DNA of 64,000 bases from Inquilinus sp052113205 (GCF_052113205.1 NZ_JBFRCU010000032.1:1-64000), one strand, 5' to 3'; positions 8,501-16,019 are shown, counted from the first letter of the stretch. Notes: generated from the letters alone by a model not told the origin. Numbers and translations: made by a program.

Positions 8501-9264
8501 CTGCCCGCGCCGCCGTTCAGGACGTCGCCCAGCGCCCCGCCCTGAAGATAGTCGTCACCGGCGCCGCCGCTCAGCGAGTCGACGCCGCTGGTGCCGATGA
8601 CGTTGAGAAAATCGTCACCAACCAGGGTGTCGTTCCCATCACCGCCATTGAGCGTGTCGTCGCCGCCCAGCCCGCCCAGGGTGGAGCCGCCCACGGCGGC
8701 GGTCAGGACGTCGTTGAAATTGGTGGCGATGATGGCCTCGAAGTTGGCGAAGGTGGTGCCGGCGGCCCCCCCGCCGCCGATGCCGGTGGCCACGTTGATG
8801 ATCACGCCCGAGCCGGAGGTGCGGCAGTCGAGGAAGTCCCCGCCGGCGCCGCCATCGAGAAAGTCGGTGCCGCCGCTGATCGAGATGATGTCGGTGCCGC
8901 CGCCGCCGCTGATGGAGTTGCTCCCGGCATCGCCCCCGAAGATGTCGTTGAAGTTGGAGCCGATGATGGCCTCGAAGCCGGTCATGGTGTCGCCCACGGC
9001 TTCGCCGCCGAAGGCGCCGCCGTTGATATTCACCCACACCCCCCCGGTGGCGTTGGCGAAGCTGAGCGTGTCGAAGCCCGCGCCGCCATCCAGGATGTCG
9101 GCGCCCAGGCCGCCCGAGATCGTATCGTTGCCGCCCAGGCCCGTGAGCGTGTCGTTCCCGTCGAAACCATTGATGATGTCGATGCCGTCGGCATTGCCCG
9201 GGTTGCCCGGATCGGTCCCGGTGAGGGTGTTGTTGCCGGCATCGCCATTGAGGGTCTGGGTCAC
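5584..9264 (-). CDS. RTX (haemolysin-type calcium-binding repeat) protein, large
   Basis: This 1226-residue acidic, glycine- and aspartate-rich protein has no catalytic domain. It is built from nonapeptide GGxGxDxLx repeats interleaved with about twelve modules of roughly 95 residues. Each module carries a GGDAQGDTLTGIENVIGS-like strand and a SAAGVTVNLATG-like strand. The C-terminus (RFVYTALSDSAVSG, then DFSTGDKIDLSAIDAD and a final DFLL) matches the serralysin-type C-terminal domain with a type I secretion signal. It is thus predicted to be exported by an ABC type I system, not present here, and to fold on calcium outside the cell. One ambiguous base (8321) gives one undetermined residue. 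Function (adhesin, surface layer or matrix) is inference. Confidence 0.9.
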   Translation of the reverse strand: MTQTLNGDAGNNTLTGTDPGNPGNADGIDIINGFDGNDTLTGLGGNDTISGGLGADILDGGAGFDTLSFANATGGVWVNINGGAFGGEAVGDTMTGFEAIIGSNFNDIFGGDAGSNSISGGGGTDIISISGGTDFLDGGAGGDFLDCRTSGSGVIINVATGIGGGGAAGTTFANFEAIIATNFNDVLTAAVGGSTLGGLGGDDTLNGGDGNDTLVGDDFLNVIGTSGVDSLSGGAGDDYLQGGALGDVLNGGAGSDTAGYENSSAAVIVNVDNGVASGGHAQGDTLIGVENVIGSTFDDFFGVSAAANFFDGRAXTDAVTYGGSTAGVIANLQGVGHGGWAEGDTFANMENLIGSNFDDTLYGNGVNNILDGGNGNDVLEGLVGADTLQGGNGSDTAAYAFSAAGVNVNLTNGIGLGGDAGGDTYSSIENVTGSAFADAINGDAGANTLNGGAGDDVLQGRGGADALQGGGGIDTATYGNSAGGVTVNLALGTGLSSDAQGDTLTGIENVIGTAFNDTLTGDGGANALTGADGDDTIRSAAGNDAVSGGNGNDLINAGAGADAIDGGAGVDTVFYDSSAVGVNANLATGTGAGGDAQGDTLTGIENLVGSGFNDTLTGDGGANSLTAGDGDDLLHGGAGADVLGGGNGVDSVEYTGSAAVSVNLLTGTGTGGDAQGDTLSGIENVFGTLFADTLTGDAGANLLAGGDGDDVLLGGGGADQLRGGNDIDTASYAGSAAAVQVDLSAGTGTGGDAQGDTLTNIENLIGSVVNDTLIGNAGANDLRGDLGDDVIRGGAGADRIGGGAGVDTADYSTSSAGVTIDLGVGTGLGGDAQGDTLFGIENVTGSAFVDKLFGDGFANALSGGAGDDVLRGGGGADVLTGGGGSDFANYQGSTAAVSVNLLTGATSGGDAAGDMLSGIENLYGSSNADQLTGDNARNVIGGELGDDTLVGNGGDDSLSGEGGNDNLSGGDGADRLVGGAGIDIIHGGIGDDSVDAGSENDQVFGEAGNDNILGGTGNDQLDGGDGNDTLEGAAGADTLIGGLGIDTASYAGSAAGVTINLATGVFSGGDAAGDTLSGIEQVVGSAQADTLTGDANANTLWGMGGGDVLTGGGGGDALKGGAGADRFVYTALSDSAVSGLGKDAILDFSTGDKIDLSAIDADGNSTNGDTAFTFGTGDYTHHAGELRVVTAGSVQVVYVDVNGDKVSDFAINVTSDHALTASDFLL

Positions 9265-9353
9265 GGAACATCCTCCACTGTCGGGTCGGCGCCCCCCTTC
9301 CTGAGGGGAGCGTCCGGATGAGCCCGGGGGGCCGGGCAGTCACGCGCTGAAGA

Positions 9354-9460
9354 GGATTTAGCAGGAATACCACATATTCTGTTAGGTCCAGATCAGACAA
9401 ACCCATGGGTCCAGATGCGGATTCCATGGGTCCAGATGGGACCTATCGATGAGTCCAGAT
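9354..9460 (-). promoter_or_regulatory. Four CTGGAC direct repeats upstream of the large RTX gene
   Basis: Read on the minus strand, four copies of ATCTGGACY occur (plus-strand GGTCCAGAT or AGTCCAGAT at 9385, 9408, 9429 and 9452), spaced 23, 21 and 23 bases. The RTX-proximal copy reads CTGGACCTAA, matching the CTGGACYTAA boxes known for the MocR regulator TauR. A TGCTAAATCC element lies 31 bases further towards the gene (9354-9363). The same arrangement recurs before the second RTX gene. Confidence 0.7.
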
Positions 9461-9543
9461 GGCCGCCGGCCACCTGACCTCGTCATCCGATCCGACATCC
9501 CCCGCAGTAAACACATTGTTCAGTTGTATTAATCAGCAACAAC

Positions 9544-9558
9544 GTTCATGCTATGTTC
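9544..9558 (+). promoter_or_regulatory. LexA (SOS) box, GTTC-N7-GTTC
   Basis: GTTCATGCTATGTTC is a perfect match to the alphaproteobacterial LexA operator. It ends two bases before the ATG at 9560 of the hypothetical gene, so LexA binding would cover its promoter or start. The same box sits at the start of the paralogous gene at 14902. Assignment is by consensus only. Confidence 0.6.
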
Positions 9559-9559
9559 C

Positions 9560-10189
9560 ATGGACAAGGCGCAGACCGATCGGATGTCGGAAGCCCCGGC
9601 CACTCCCCAGGAGGAGCGGGCGGCGCGGCATCTGCGCATGCTCGCCCGGGCGGCCGAGATCCAGATGGAGATCATGGAGGCGACCCGCACCGAAGCGGTC
9701 GAGGCGCCGCAGCCCGGCGCCGACTATTGCAAACGGATCGCCGTCGTCGCCAAGTCGCTGCGGCAGACCGTGCTGCTGGAGGACAAGCTCTCCCGGCCGC
9801 GCGAGGAGCGGCCGAAGGCCGAGGTCGGACGGGGCGACAGAGCGCGGTCCCGGATGCGAGTGACCCTGGCCATGGGCGCGGCGGCCATCGATGGCGTCGA
9901 GGGCGAGGAGCAGGACGAAGCCAACCGGCGCTTCGACGAGATGACCGAGCGGCTGGAGCGGCCGGAATTGGTGGAGTTGATCGAGACCTGCCCGACGTCG
10001 GTCGCCGTGGATCGGCTGTGCCGGATGTTCGGGTTGCCCCTGGAGGTGGACCGCTGGATCGAGATGGGCGACGCGGCACTGGCGGAGATCGCCACCTGGC
10101 CGTCGGACGGCGTCCATCCACCTGCGGATCCGCCGTGGCCTCGCTCCGCTGCCTCCGGCCGCAGGCCCAGGCCGCCGGATACCGGGTGA
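9560..10189 (+). CDS. Hypothetical protein, paralogue of the protein at 14902, LexA-box gene
   Basis: This 209-residue soluble, charged protein has no recognised catalytic motif. An N-terminal helical region (HLRMLARAAEIQMEIMEATR, then KRIAVVAKSLRQTVLLED) is followed by a charged linker. A C-terminal region (FDEMTERLERPELVELIETC and VDRLCRMFGLPLEVDRW) follows. The same order of segments is seen in the protein at 14902, so they are paralogues. The start is uncertain: ATG at 9548, 9560 or 9584 are possible, and none has a clear Shine-Dalgarno site. The first overlaps the LexA box, so 9560 is preferred. Divergent from the large RTX gene. Function unknown; SOS control is inferred. Confidence 0.65.
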   Translation: MDKAQTDRMSEAPATPQEERAARHLRMLARAAEIQMEIMEATRTEAVEAPQPGADYCKRIAVVAKSLRQTVLLEDKLSRPREERPKAEVGRGDRARSRMRVTLAMGAAAIDGVEGEEQDEANRRFDEMTERLERPELVELIETCPTSVAVDRLCRMFGLPLEVDRWIEMGDAALAEIATWPSDGVHPPADPPWPRSAASGRRPRPPDTG

Positions 10190-10250
10190 GCCGCTCGCGC
10201 ACTCACCACCTCCACCAGCATTCAGCATCCATGAGCGCGGCCTTCCACAC

Positions 10251-10450
10251 TCCCCCTCCCCTTGCGGGAGGGGGTTGGGGGAGGGGTCTGCGCGCGTCCG
10301 CGCGCCAATGCGCAGAGGACATCATGGCCGAAGCATCAGAGTCCAGGCCGGCCTTGATGGTGAAAACCCCCTCCCCCTGCCCCCTCCCGCGAGGAGAGAG
10401 GGAGAGTAGAAGGGATGGATTGGCTCGAACGGCGGTATTCTGAAAAGGCC
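10251..10450. repeat. Dispersed GC-hairpin element (copy A)
   Basis: This gap of about 300 bases carries two hairpins of the form CCCTCCCC-TTGC-GGGAGGGGG, with GCGCGCGTCCGCGCGC between them, and ends ATTCTGAAAAGG. The same sequence of blocks occurs at 14568-14834, and parts recur near 16060-16149. It is a non-coding repeat. It lies between two convergent genes, so its hairpins could also act as a bidirectional terminator. Confidence 0.65.
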
Positions 10451-10491
10451 CTTTGTCGAGGGGCGCGCCTCGCGATGTCGAGGGAGACCGG

Positions 10492-12762
10492 CTACAGCAC
10501 GAAATCCGCGGCGGTGAGGGCGTGGTCGGCGGTGACGTTGATGGCGAAGTCCTGGATCTTGTCGCCGTTGACATCGGCATAGACCACCTGGATTGCGCCG
10601 GCGGTGACGATGCGGATCTCCCCGGCATGGCCGGTGAAGCCGCCGCTGCCGAAGCTGAAGGCGGTGTTGCCGTTGCTCGCGTTGCCGTCGGCGTCGATCG
10701 CCGACAGGTCGACCTTGTCGCCGGTGGCGAAGTCCCGAATCGTGTCCTTGCCGAGGCCGGAGGCCGCGCTGTCGGACAGGGCCGCGTAGACGAAGCGATC
10801 GTTGCCGACGCCGCCCTTGAGCACATCGCCACCGCCGCCGCCGGTGAGCACGTCGCCGCCCCCCATGCCCCACAGGGTGTTGGCGCCGGCATTGCCGGTC
10901 AGCGTATCGGCCTGGGCCGAGCCCAACACCTGCTCGATGCTGCTGAAGGTGTCGCCCGCGGCATCGCCGCCGGAGACCGCGCCGGTCGCCAGGTTCACCG
11001 TCACCCCGGTTGTCGAGCCGGCATAGCTCGCCGTGTCGATGCCGGCCCCGCCGGTCAGCGTGTCGGATCCCGCCGCGCCATCGAGCGTGTCGTTGCCGTC
11101 GCCGCCGTCAAGCTGGTCGTTGCCGGTGCCGCCATAGAGGGTATCGTCCCCGGCCTCGCCGAAGACCTGGTCGGCCTCGCTGCCGGCATCGACCGAGTCG
11201 TTGCCGATGCCACCATGGATGGTGTCGATGCCCGCGCCGCCGACCAGGCGATCGGCGCCGTCGCCGCCGTCGAGACTGTCATTCCCGGCCTCGCCGGAGA
11301 GCGCATCGTCGCCACCATTGCCGACGATCATATCGTCGCCGAGCTCGCCGCCGATGATGTTGCGGGCATCGGTGCCGGTGAGCTGGTCGGCATTGCTGGA
11401 CCCGTACAGGTTTTCGATGCCGATCAGCGTGTCGCCGGCGGCATCGCCGCCCGAGACAGCACCGGTCAGCAGGTTGACCGTCACCCCCGAGGCCGAGCCC
11501 TGGTAGTTGGCGAAGTCAGAGCCGTTGCCACCGCTGAGAGCGTCGCCGCCGGCCCCGCCGCGGAGCGTGTCGTCGCCGTCGCCGCCGGTCAGCGCATTGG
11601 CGCCGGCGGCGCCGTACAGCCGGTCGGCGAAGGCCGAGCCGACGATGTTCTCGATCGCGTTCAAGCTATCGCCCTGGGCGTCGCCGCCCACGCCGGTACC
11701 CGCCGCCAGGTCGATCTGCACGCCGAGGGCCGAGCCGTCGTAATAGACCGTGTCGATGCCGTCGCCGCCATTGAGGACGTCGGCGCCGGCATAGCCGTTG
11801 ATCAGGTCGTTGCCGGCACCGCCGCTGATGGCATTGGCCACGGCATTGCCTTGCAGGATGTCGGCGAAGGCCGAGCCGATGATGTTCTCGATGTTCTGCA
11901 GCGTATCGCCCTGGGCGTCGCCGCCCGTGCCGGCGCCGGCCCGCAGGTCGACGGTCACCGCCGCGGCCGAGCCGTCGTAATAGACCGTGTCGACGCCGTC
12001 GCCGCCGTTGAGGACGTCGGCGCCGGCATAGCCGTTGATCAGGTCGTTGCCGACGCCACCGTCGATGGCATTGGCCACCGCATTGCCTTGCAGGACGTCG
12101 CCGAAGGCCGAGCCGGTCAGGTTCTCGATGTTCAGCAGCATGTCGCCCGCGGCGTCGCCGTCCGAGCCGGTGCCGGTCCGCAGGTCGGCGGTGACCCCGG
12201 CGGGGGACAGGACATAGGTCGCCGTGTCGGTGCCGGCGCCGCCCTGCAGGGTGTCGGCGCCGGCGCGGCCTTCGAGCAGGTCGTCGCCGCCGCCGCCGTC
12301 GAGGACGTTGACCACGCCATCGCCGCGCAGGGTGTCGGCGAAGGCCCCGCCGGTCAGGTTCTCGATGCTGGTCAGCCTGTCGCCCTGGGCCCAGCCGCCG
12401 ACGAAGCCCTCCGTCAGGTTGACGTTGAGCACGCCCGTGGCGTCGTCATAGACAGCGGTGTCGATGCCGGCGTTGCCATCCAGCCAATCCCCGCCGGCGC
12501 CACCCCTGAGCAGGTCGTCGCCGTCCATGCCGTGGAGACGGTCGACGCCATTGCCGCCTGAGATCGTGTCGTCGTCGCCGTAGCCGAAGAGCGTGTCGGC
12601 ACCGTCGCCGCCGAAGAGCGTGTCGTCGCCGCCCAGGCCGGAGAGCAGGTCGTCGCCGGCGAGGCCATTGATGATGTCGATGCCGTCGAGGTTGGCCGGA
12701 TTGAGCGGATCGCTCCCGGTGAGGAAGTCGTTGAAGTCGGTGCCGTTGATGGTCTGGGTCAC
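10492..12762 (-). CDS. RTX (haemolysin-type calcium-binding repeat) protein, small
   Basis: This 756-residue paralogue of the large RTX protein shares the start (MTQTINGT...GIDIINGLAGDDLL), the interleaved nonapeptide repeats and the ending (RFVYAALSDSAASGLGKD, DFATGDKVDLSAIDAD, final DFVL). It contains about six of the long modules where the larger protein has about twelve. The last two modules (SSNADQLTG, SAQADTLTG) correspond one to one between the two. It is predicted to be a type I secreted calcium-binding protein without an enzymatic domain. It is divergent from the MocR-type regulator, with four CTGGAC boxes between them. Role outside the cell is unknown. Confidence 0.9.
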   Translation of the reverse strand: MTQTINGTDFNDFLTGSDPLNPANLDGIDIINGLAGDDLLSGLGGDDTLFGGDGADTLFGYGDDDTISGGNGVDRLHGMDGDDLLRGGAGGDWLDGNAGIDTAVYDDATGVLNVNLTEGFVGGWAQGDRLTSIENLTGGAFADTLRGDGVVNVLDGGGGDDLLEGRAGADTLQGGAGTDTATYVLSPAGVTADLRTGTGSDGDAAGDMLLNIENLTGSAFGDVLQGNAVANAIDGGVGNDLINGYAGADVLNGGDGVDTVYYDGSAAAVTVDLRAGAGTGGDAQGDTLQNIENIIGSAFADILQGNAVANAISGGAGNDLINGYAGADVLNGGDGIDTVYYDGSALGVQIDLAAGTGVGGDAQGDSLNAIENIVGSAFADRLYGAAGANALTGGDGDDTLRGGAGGDALSGGNGSDFANYQGSASGVTVNLLTGAVSGGDAAGDTLIGIENLYGSSNADQLTGTDARNIIGGELGDDMIVGNGGDDALSGEAGNDSLDGGDGADRLVGGAGIDTIHGGIGNDSVDAGSEADQVFGEAGDDTLYGGTGNDQLDGGDGNDTLDGAAGSDTLTGGAGIDTASYAGSTTGVTVNLATGAVSGGDAAGDTFSSIEQVLGSAQADTLTGNAGANTLWGMGGGDVLTGGGGGDVLKGGVGNDRFVYAALSDSAASGLGKDTIRDFATGDKVDLSAIDADGNASNGNTAFSFGSGGFTGHAGEIRIVTAGAIQVVYADVNGDKIQDFAINVTADHALTAADFVL

Positions 12763-12860
12763 GGGACGTCCTCCTGCTTGTCGGGTCGGTGCCGCCCGTT
12801 CTGCGGGGCGGCCAAACAGCCAAAGGCGCCCGGTGGAGCCGGGCGGGGCGCGGACGGTCA

Positions 12861-12966
12861 GGATTTAGCAGATTTCCCGCATACCCGGTTAGGTCCAGAT
12901 TCGACAGACCATGGGTCCAGATGCGGTTCCGATGAGTCCAGATGGCCCCTGTCGATGAGTCCAGAT
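12861..12966 (-). promoter_or_regulatory. Four CTGGAC direct repeats between the small RTX gene and the MocR-type regulator
   Basis: Copies of ATCTGGACY on the minus strand (plus-strand GGTCCAGAT or AGTCCAGAT at 12892, 12914, 12935 and 12958) are spaced 22, 21 and 23 bases. The gene-proximal copy is CTGGACCTAA, and TGCTAAATCC lies 31 bases on (12861-12870), exactly as before the large RTX gene. The array lies between the RTX gene and the regulator gene, so it could serve RTX activation and autoregulation together. Confidence 0.75.
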
Positions 12967-13026
12967 TGCGCCAGGGGATAAAATACGATCTTATTCAATC
13001 CAGGGTTGGTGGTGCAGGAGAGGCCT

Positions 13027-14538
13027 GTGGCGGCCGACGATATTCTGTGGCGGCAATTGCTGACGCTGTCGCGCCGGCCCGATTTGACGCTGCAGGCTCA
13101 GCTGCGCGGCGCCATCGCCCAGGCGGTGCTGGACCGGCGGCTGCCGCCGGGTGCCGAGCTGCCCTCGTCACGCCGGCTGTCCGAGATCCTCGGGATCAGC
13201 CGCAACACCGTGATCCAGGCCTATGACCAGCTGACCCAGGAAGGCTTCATCTCGGCGCGCAGCCGGTCCAAGCACATCGTCGATCCGGCGGCGCTGGTGA
13301 ATGCCGCGCGGGCGGCCGGGGTGCGGACCGATGCGCCGATTCGCCGGCCGGACTGGACCGCGCGGCTGACCAGCCGCCCGTCCCGCACCCGGCATGTGAT
13401 GAAGCCGGTCGACTGGTACAATTACCGCTTCCCCTTCGTCTACGGCCAGCCAGACCCGACCCTGTTCCCGATCGCGGAGTGGCGCGAGGTGGTGCAGCTG
13501 TCGCTGCGCTCGGTCGCCATCCGCGACTGGGCCGGCGACCGCGTCGACGCCGACGACCCGCTGCTGATCGAGCAGTTGCAGAAGCGGATCCTGCCGCGCC
13601 GCGGCATCTGGGTGTCGCCGGAGCAGATCCTGGTCACGATCGGGGCGCAGCAAGCGCTGTACCTCGCCGCATCGCTGCTGCTGAAGCCGGAGCGGACGGT
13701 CGGGATCGAGCAGCCGGGCTATCCCGACATCCGCAACCTGTGCCGGCAGTTCGGCGCCCGCACCCTGCCGCTGGCGATGGACCATCACGGGCTGCGGCCG
13801 ACCGGCAGCCTGGCCGAATGCGACATGCTGTTCGTGCAGCCGAGCCACCAGAACCCGACCACGGTGACCATGCCGCTGGCGCGGCGGCAGGAGCTGCTGC
13901 AGGCCGCGTCGGTGCACGACCTGGTGATCGTCGAGGATGACTACGACAGCGAGCTAACCTTCGTCGGCGAGGCCACCCCGGCGCTCAAGGCGCTCGATCG
14001 CGACGACCGGGTTATCTATGTCGGCAGCGTGTCGAAGACCCTGGCCCCGGGGCTGCGGCTGGGCTACGTGGTCGGGGCGCCGGAGTTCATCGCCGAGGCG
14101 CGGGCGATGCGGCGGCTGACGTCGCGGCACCCGCCGGCCAACAACCAGCGCGCGGTGGCGCTGTTCCTGCAGCTGGGCCATCACGACTCCGCGATCAAGC
14201 GGCTGATCGCCGCCTATCGCGAGCGCGCCGACGCGATCGGCGAAGGCCTGCGCAGCCATCTGCCGGAGTTCGAGTTCCGGCCGCCGGCCGGCGGCTCCGC
14301 GCTGTGGGCCGAGGGGCCGGCCGACGTGTCGATGACCGCGGTCGCCGCCGCCGGGGCGCCGCAGGGGCTGTTGCTGGACCCCGGGGCGGTGTTCTTCGAC
14401 CACCCGCTGCCGCCGGAGAATTTCCTGCGCTTCGGCTATTCCTCGATCCCGGTCGACCGCATCGACCCCGGCATCCAGCTGCTGGCCAGGCTAGTCCGCG
14501 CCGAACGCCACGGCGCCCTGCAGGCCGGGGTGGGGTGA
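13027..14538 (+). CDS. MocR-family (GntR-aminotransferase fusion) transcriptional regulator
   Basis: This is about 503 residues from GTG 13027, chosen because AGGAG lies six bases upstream; TTG 13006 and GTG 13009 or 13012 are alternatives. The N-terminal 75 residues are a GntR winged helix (PSSRRLSEILGISRNTVIQA). The rest is a fold-type I aminotransferase-like domain with EDDYDSELTF and the PLP-binding lysine in SVSKTLAPGLRLGY (about K337). Regulators of this MocR/PdxR/TauR class bind PLP and sense amino-compound metabolites. The neighbouring arrays of CTGGAC boxes are probable targets, so this protein is the best candidate controller of both RTX genes. Confidence 0.9.
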   Translation: MAADDILWRQLLTLSRRPDLTLQAQLRGAIAQAVLDRRLPPGAELPSSRRLSEILGISRNTVIQAYDQLTQEGFISARSRSKHIVDPAALVNAARAAGVRTDAPIRRPDWTARLTSRPSRTRHVMKPVDWYNYRFPFVYGQPDPTLFPIAEWREVVQLSLRSVAIRDWAGDRVDADDPLLIEQLQKRILPRRGIWVSPEQILVTIGAQQALYLAASLLLKPERTVGIEQPGYPDIRNLCRQFGARTLPLAMDHHGLRPTGSLAECDMLFVQPSHQNPTTVTMPLARRQELLQAASVHDLVIVEDDYDSELTFVGEATPALKALDRDDRVIYVGSVSKTLAPGLRLGYVVGAPEFIAEARAMRRLTSRHPPANNQRAVALFLQLGHHDSAIKRLIAAYRERADAIGEGLRSHLPEFEFRPPAGGSALWAEGPADVSMTAVAAAGAPQGLLLDPGAVFFDHPLPPENFLRFGYSSIPVDRIDPGIQLLARLVRAERHGALQAGVG

Positions 14539-14567
14539 CACCGGCGGTGGAAGGTGGCCTCTCCCGT

Positions 14568-14834
14568 TTGCCAGACCTTTTCAGAATCCAGCCATCCGAC
14601 TCGACCTATGCCTTTAATCCTCCCCCTCCCCTTTGCGGGAGGGGGCTGAGGGAGGGGTCCGCGCGCGTCCGCGCGCATGGGCAGTGAACAGAGATCGCCA
14701 TCCGTGCCGATCCTCCGACGATCCAGGCCGGGTCGAGCCGAGAGCCCCCTCCCTCTACCCCCTCCCGCAAGGGGAGGGGGAGAGTGGAAAGCGTGCGTCG
14801 GTTCAGATGATCGAATTCTGAAAAGGTCTCGCAA
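14568..14834. repeat. 267-bp MITE-like element with 20-bp terminal inverted repeats (copy B)
   Basis: The left end TTGCCAGACCTTTTCAGAAT and the right end, on the opposite strand TTGCGAGACCTTTTCAGAAT, match at 19 of 20 positions. Inside are two strong G/C hairpins of the CCCTCCCC-loop-GGGAGGGG type and the GCGCGCGTCCGCGCGC block shared with copy A. It carries no open reading frame of substance. No clear target duplication is seen. Confidence 0.7.
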
Positions 14835-14866
14835 GCGATGACGATGCAACCGGCATGCGATTCCGC

Positions 14867-14895
14867 TTGACTGCATGTTCCCTTTTTGTTCTAAT
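14867..14895 (+). promoter_or_regulatory. Sigma-70-like promoter of the hypothetical gene at 14902
   Basis: TTGACT (14867-14872), a spacer of exactly 17 bases and TCTAAT (14890-14895) make a near-consensus promoter. The predicted start of transcription, about seven bases on, falls at or next to the ATG at 14902, so the message may be leaderless. The LexA box lies within the spacer and reaches the -10 element, an ideal repressing position. Confidence 0.6.
14877..14891 (+). promoter_or_regulatory. LexA (SOS) box, GTTC-N7-GTTC
   Basis: GTTCCCTTTTTGTTC matches the alphaproteobacterial LexA operator perfectly. It overlaps the spacer and -10 element of a good promoter, so bound LexA would block transcription of the downstream hypothetical gene. 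This is the second such site in the window, again at a member of the same protein family. Confidence 0.7.
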
Positions 14896-14901
14896 CAGGA
14901 C

Positions 14902-15846
14902 ATGATCGATGCCTCCTCAGCCGGGACTCCCTCCGCCGCCTCGCCGTCCACGGACGAGCGGGAGGCCGAGGTGCTGTCCGGGCTGACGAAGCTCGCTCTG
15001 GAGATGGCCCGGACCTTTCAGGATCGAGGCCTCGCCGCCCTCGCGGCCGGCGATCTCGACCGCGCCGGCAAGGCCGAGGCCCGTTTCAGCACCCTCTTCC
15101 TCGCCATCCGCCGCGCCGTCGCGCTCACGCTGCGCCGCTGGCGGGAGGACGCCGCGGCATGGCCGGGCGCGGTCGAGGCCGACACCGCGATGCTATCCGA
15201 GCTGATGGAGCTCGCGGAGGCGCTGGCCCGCGGCTTTCACGCCCAAGCCCTCGCCGCCCTTGCGGCCGGCGATCTCGACCGCGCCGGGGATGCGGAGACC
15301 CGCTTCAGCAGCCTGTTCCTCGGCATCCGCCGCGCCATCGCGCTCAAGGCCAGGTTGCGGCAGCAGCGGGAGCAGGCACGGCGCGACGCCGAGATCCGGC
15401 GGAAGGCCCGGCAGGACGAGAAGGACGACCGACGCCAGGCCGTCGCCCAGGGCGTCGCCGCCGCCATCGCCGCGGTTCCCGACGCCGACGCCCAGGAGCG
15501 GCTGACCGCCGAGCTCCGGGAAAAGCTGACCGAGGACGAGCGCATCGATGTCGACCTCGCCGACACCGCCTTGCCGATCGAGGCCCTGATCGCCAGCCTG
15601 TGCCGGGCCCTCGGCCTCCCGCCCCTCGGCACTCCTCCGGCCGGCGGCCCCGCCGCGGCGAAAGCCGGGGCCGATGGTGCGGGCGCCGGCCCGAAGGGCG
15701 AGCGCCGGATGCACAGCCTCGCCACCGGCGGGTCTTCAACCAGAACCGGCAGCCTGTCCCGGCACCGCCTGGGGATAACCGGCCGGCCGCCGGCACCGGA
15801 CCGACAGCCGCGCCCGAACCTGCTCCGCCCCCGCGGTCCGCCCTGA
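14902..15846 (+). CDS. Hypothetical protein with duplicated N-terminal helical domain, LexA-box gene
   Basis: This is 314 residues from ATG 14902; the in-frame ATG at 14875 overlaps the LexA box and lies before the predicted transcription start. It contains two near-identical helical repeats of about 55 residues (LAALAAGDLDRAGKAEARFS and LAALAAGDLDRAGDAETRFS, each followed by FL.IRRA.AL). A charged coiled segment follows, then a domain ending in IEALIASLCRALGLPP that corresponds to the end of the protein at 9560. The final 60 residues are proline- and arginine-rich and look disordered. No enzymatic motif is seen. LexA control is inferred; the function is unknown. Confidence 0.65.
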   Translation: MIDASSAGTPSAASPSTDEREAEVLSGLTKLALEMARTFQDRGLAALAAGDLDRAGKAEARFSTLFLAIRRAVALTLRRWREDAAAWPGAVEADTAMLSELMELAEALARGFHAQALAALAAGDLDRAGDAETRFSSLFLGIRRAIALKARLRQQREQARRDAEIRRKARQDEKDDRRQAVAQGVAAAIAAVPDADAQERLTAELREKLTEDERIDVDLADTALPIEALIASLCRALGLPPLGTPPAGGPAAAKAGADGAGAGPKGERRMHSLATGGSSTRTGSLSRHRLGITGRPPAPDRQPRPNLLRPRGPP

Positions 15847-16019
15847 TCGGCCGACGCCCGCCGAACGCCGCCGCCAGGACAACGAGTGCAACACTGGTGG
15901 CCCTCTGCAGATGCTCGCCCACATTCACCGGCACGGCCGACCGGAAGACCGGTCGCCGTGGCCGGAGGCATGCGCGCGGTGTTCTCCGCGTGCGGATCGC
16001 AATGCCTTGACCTGAAAGA

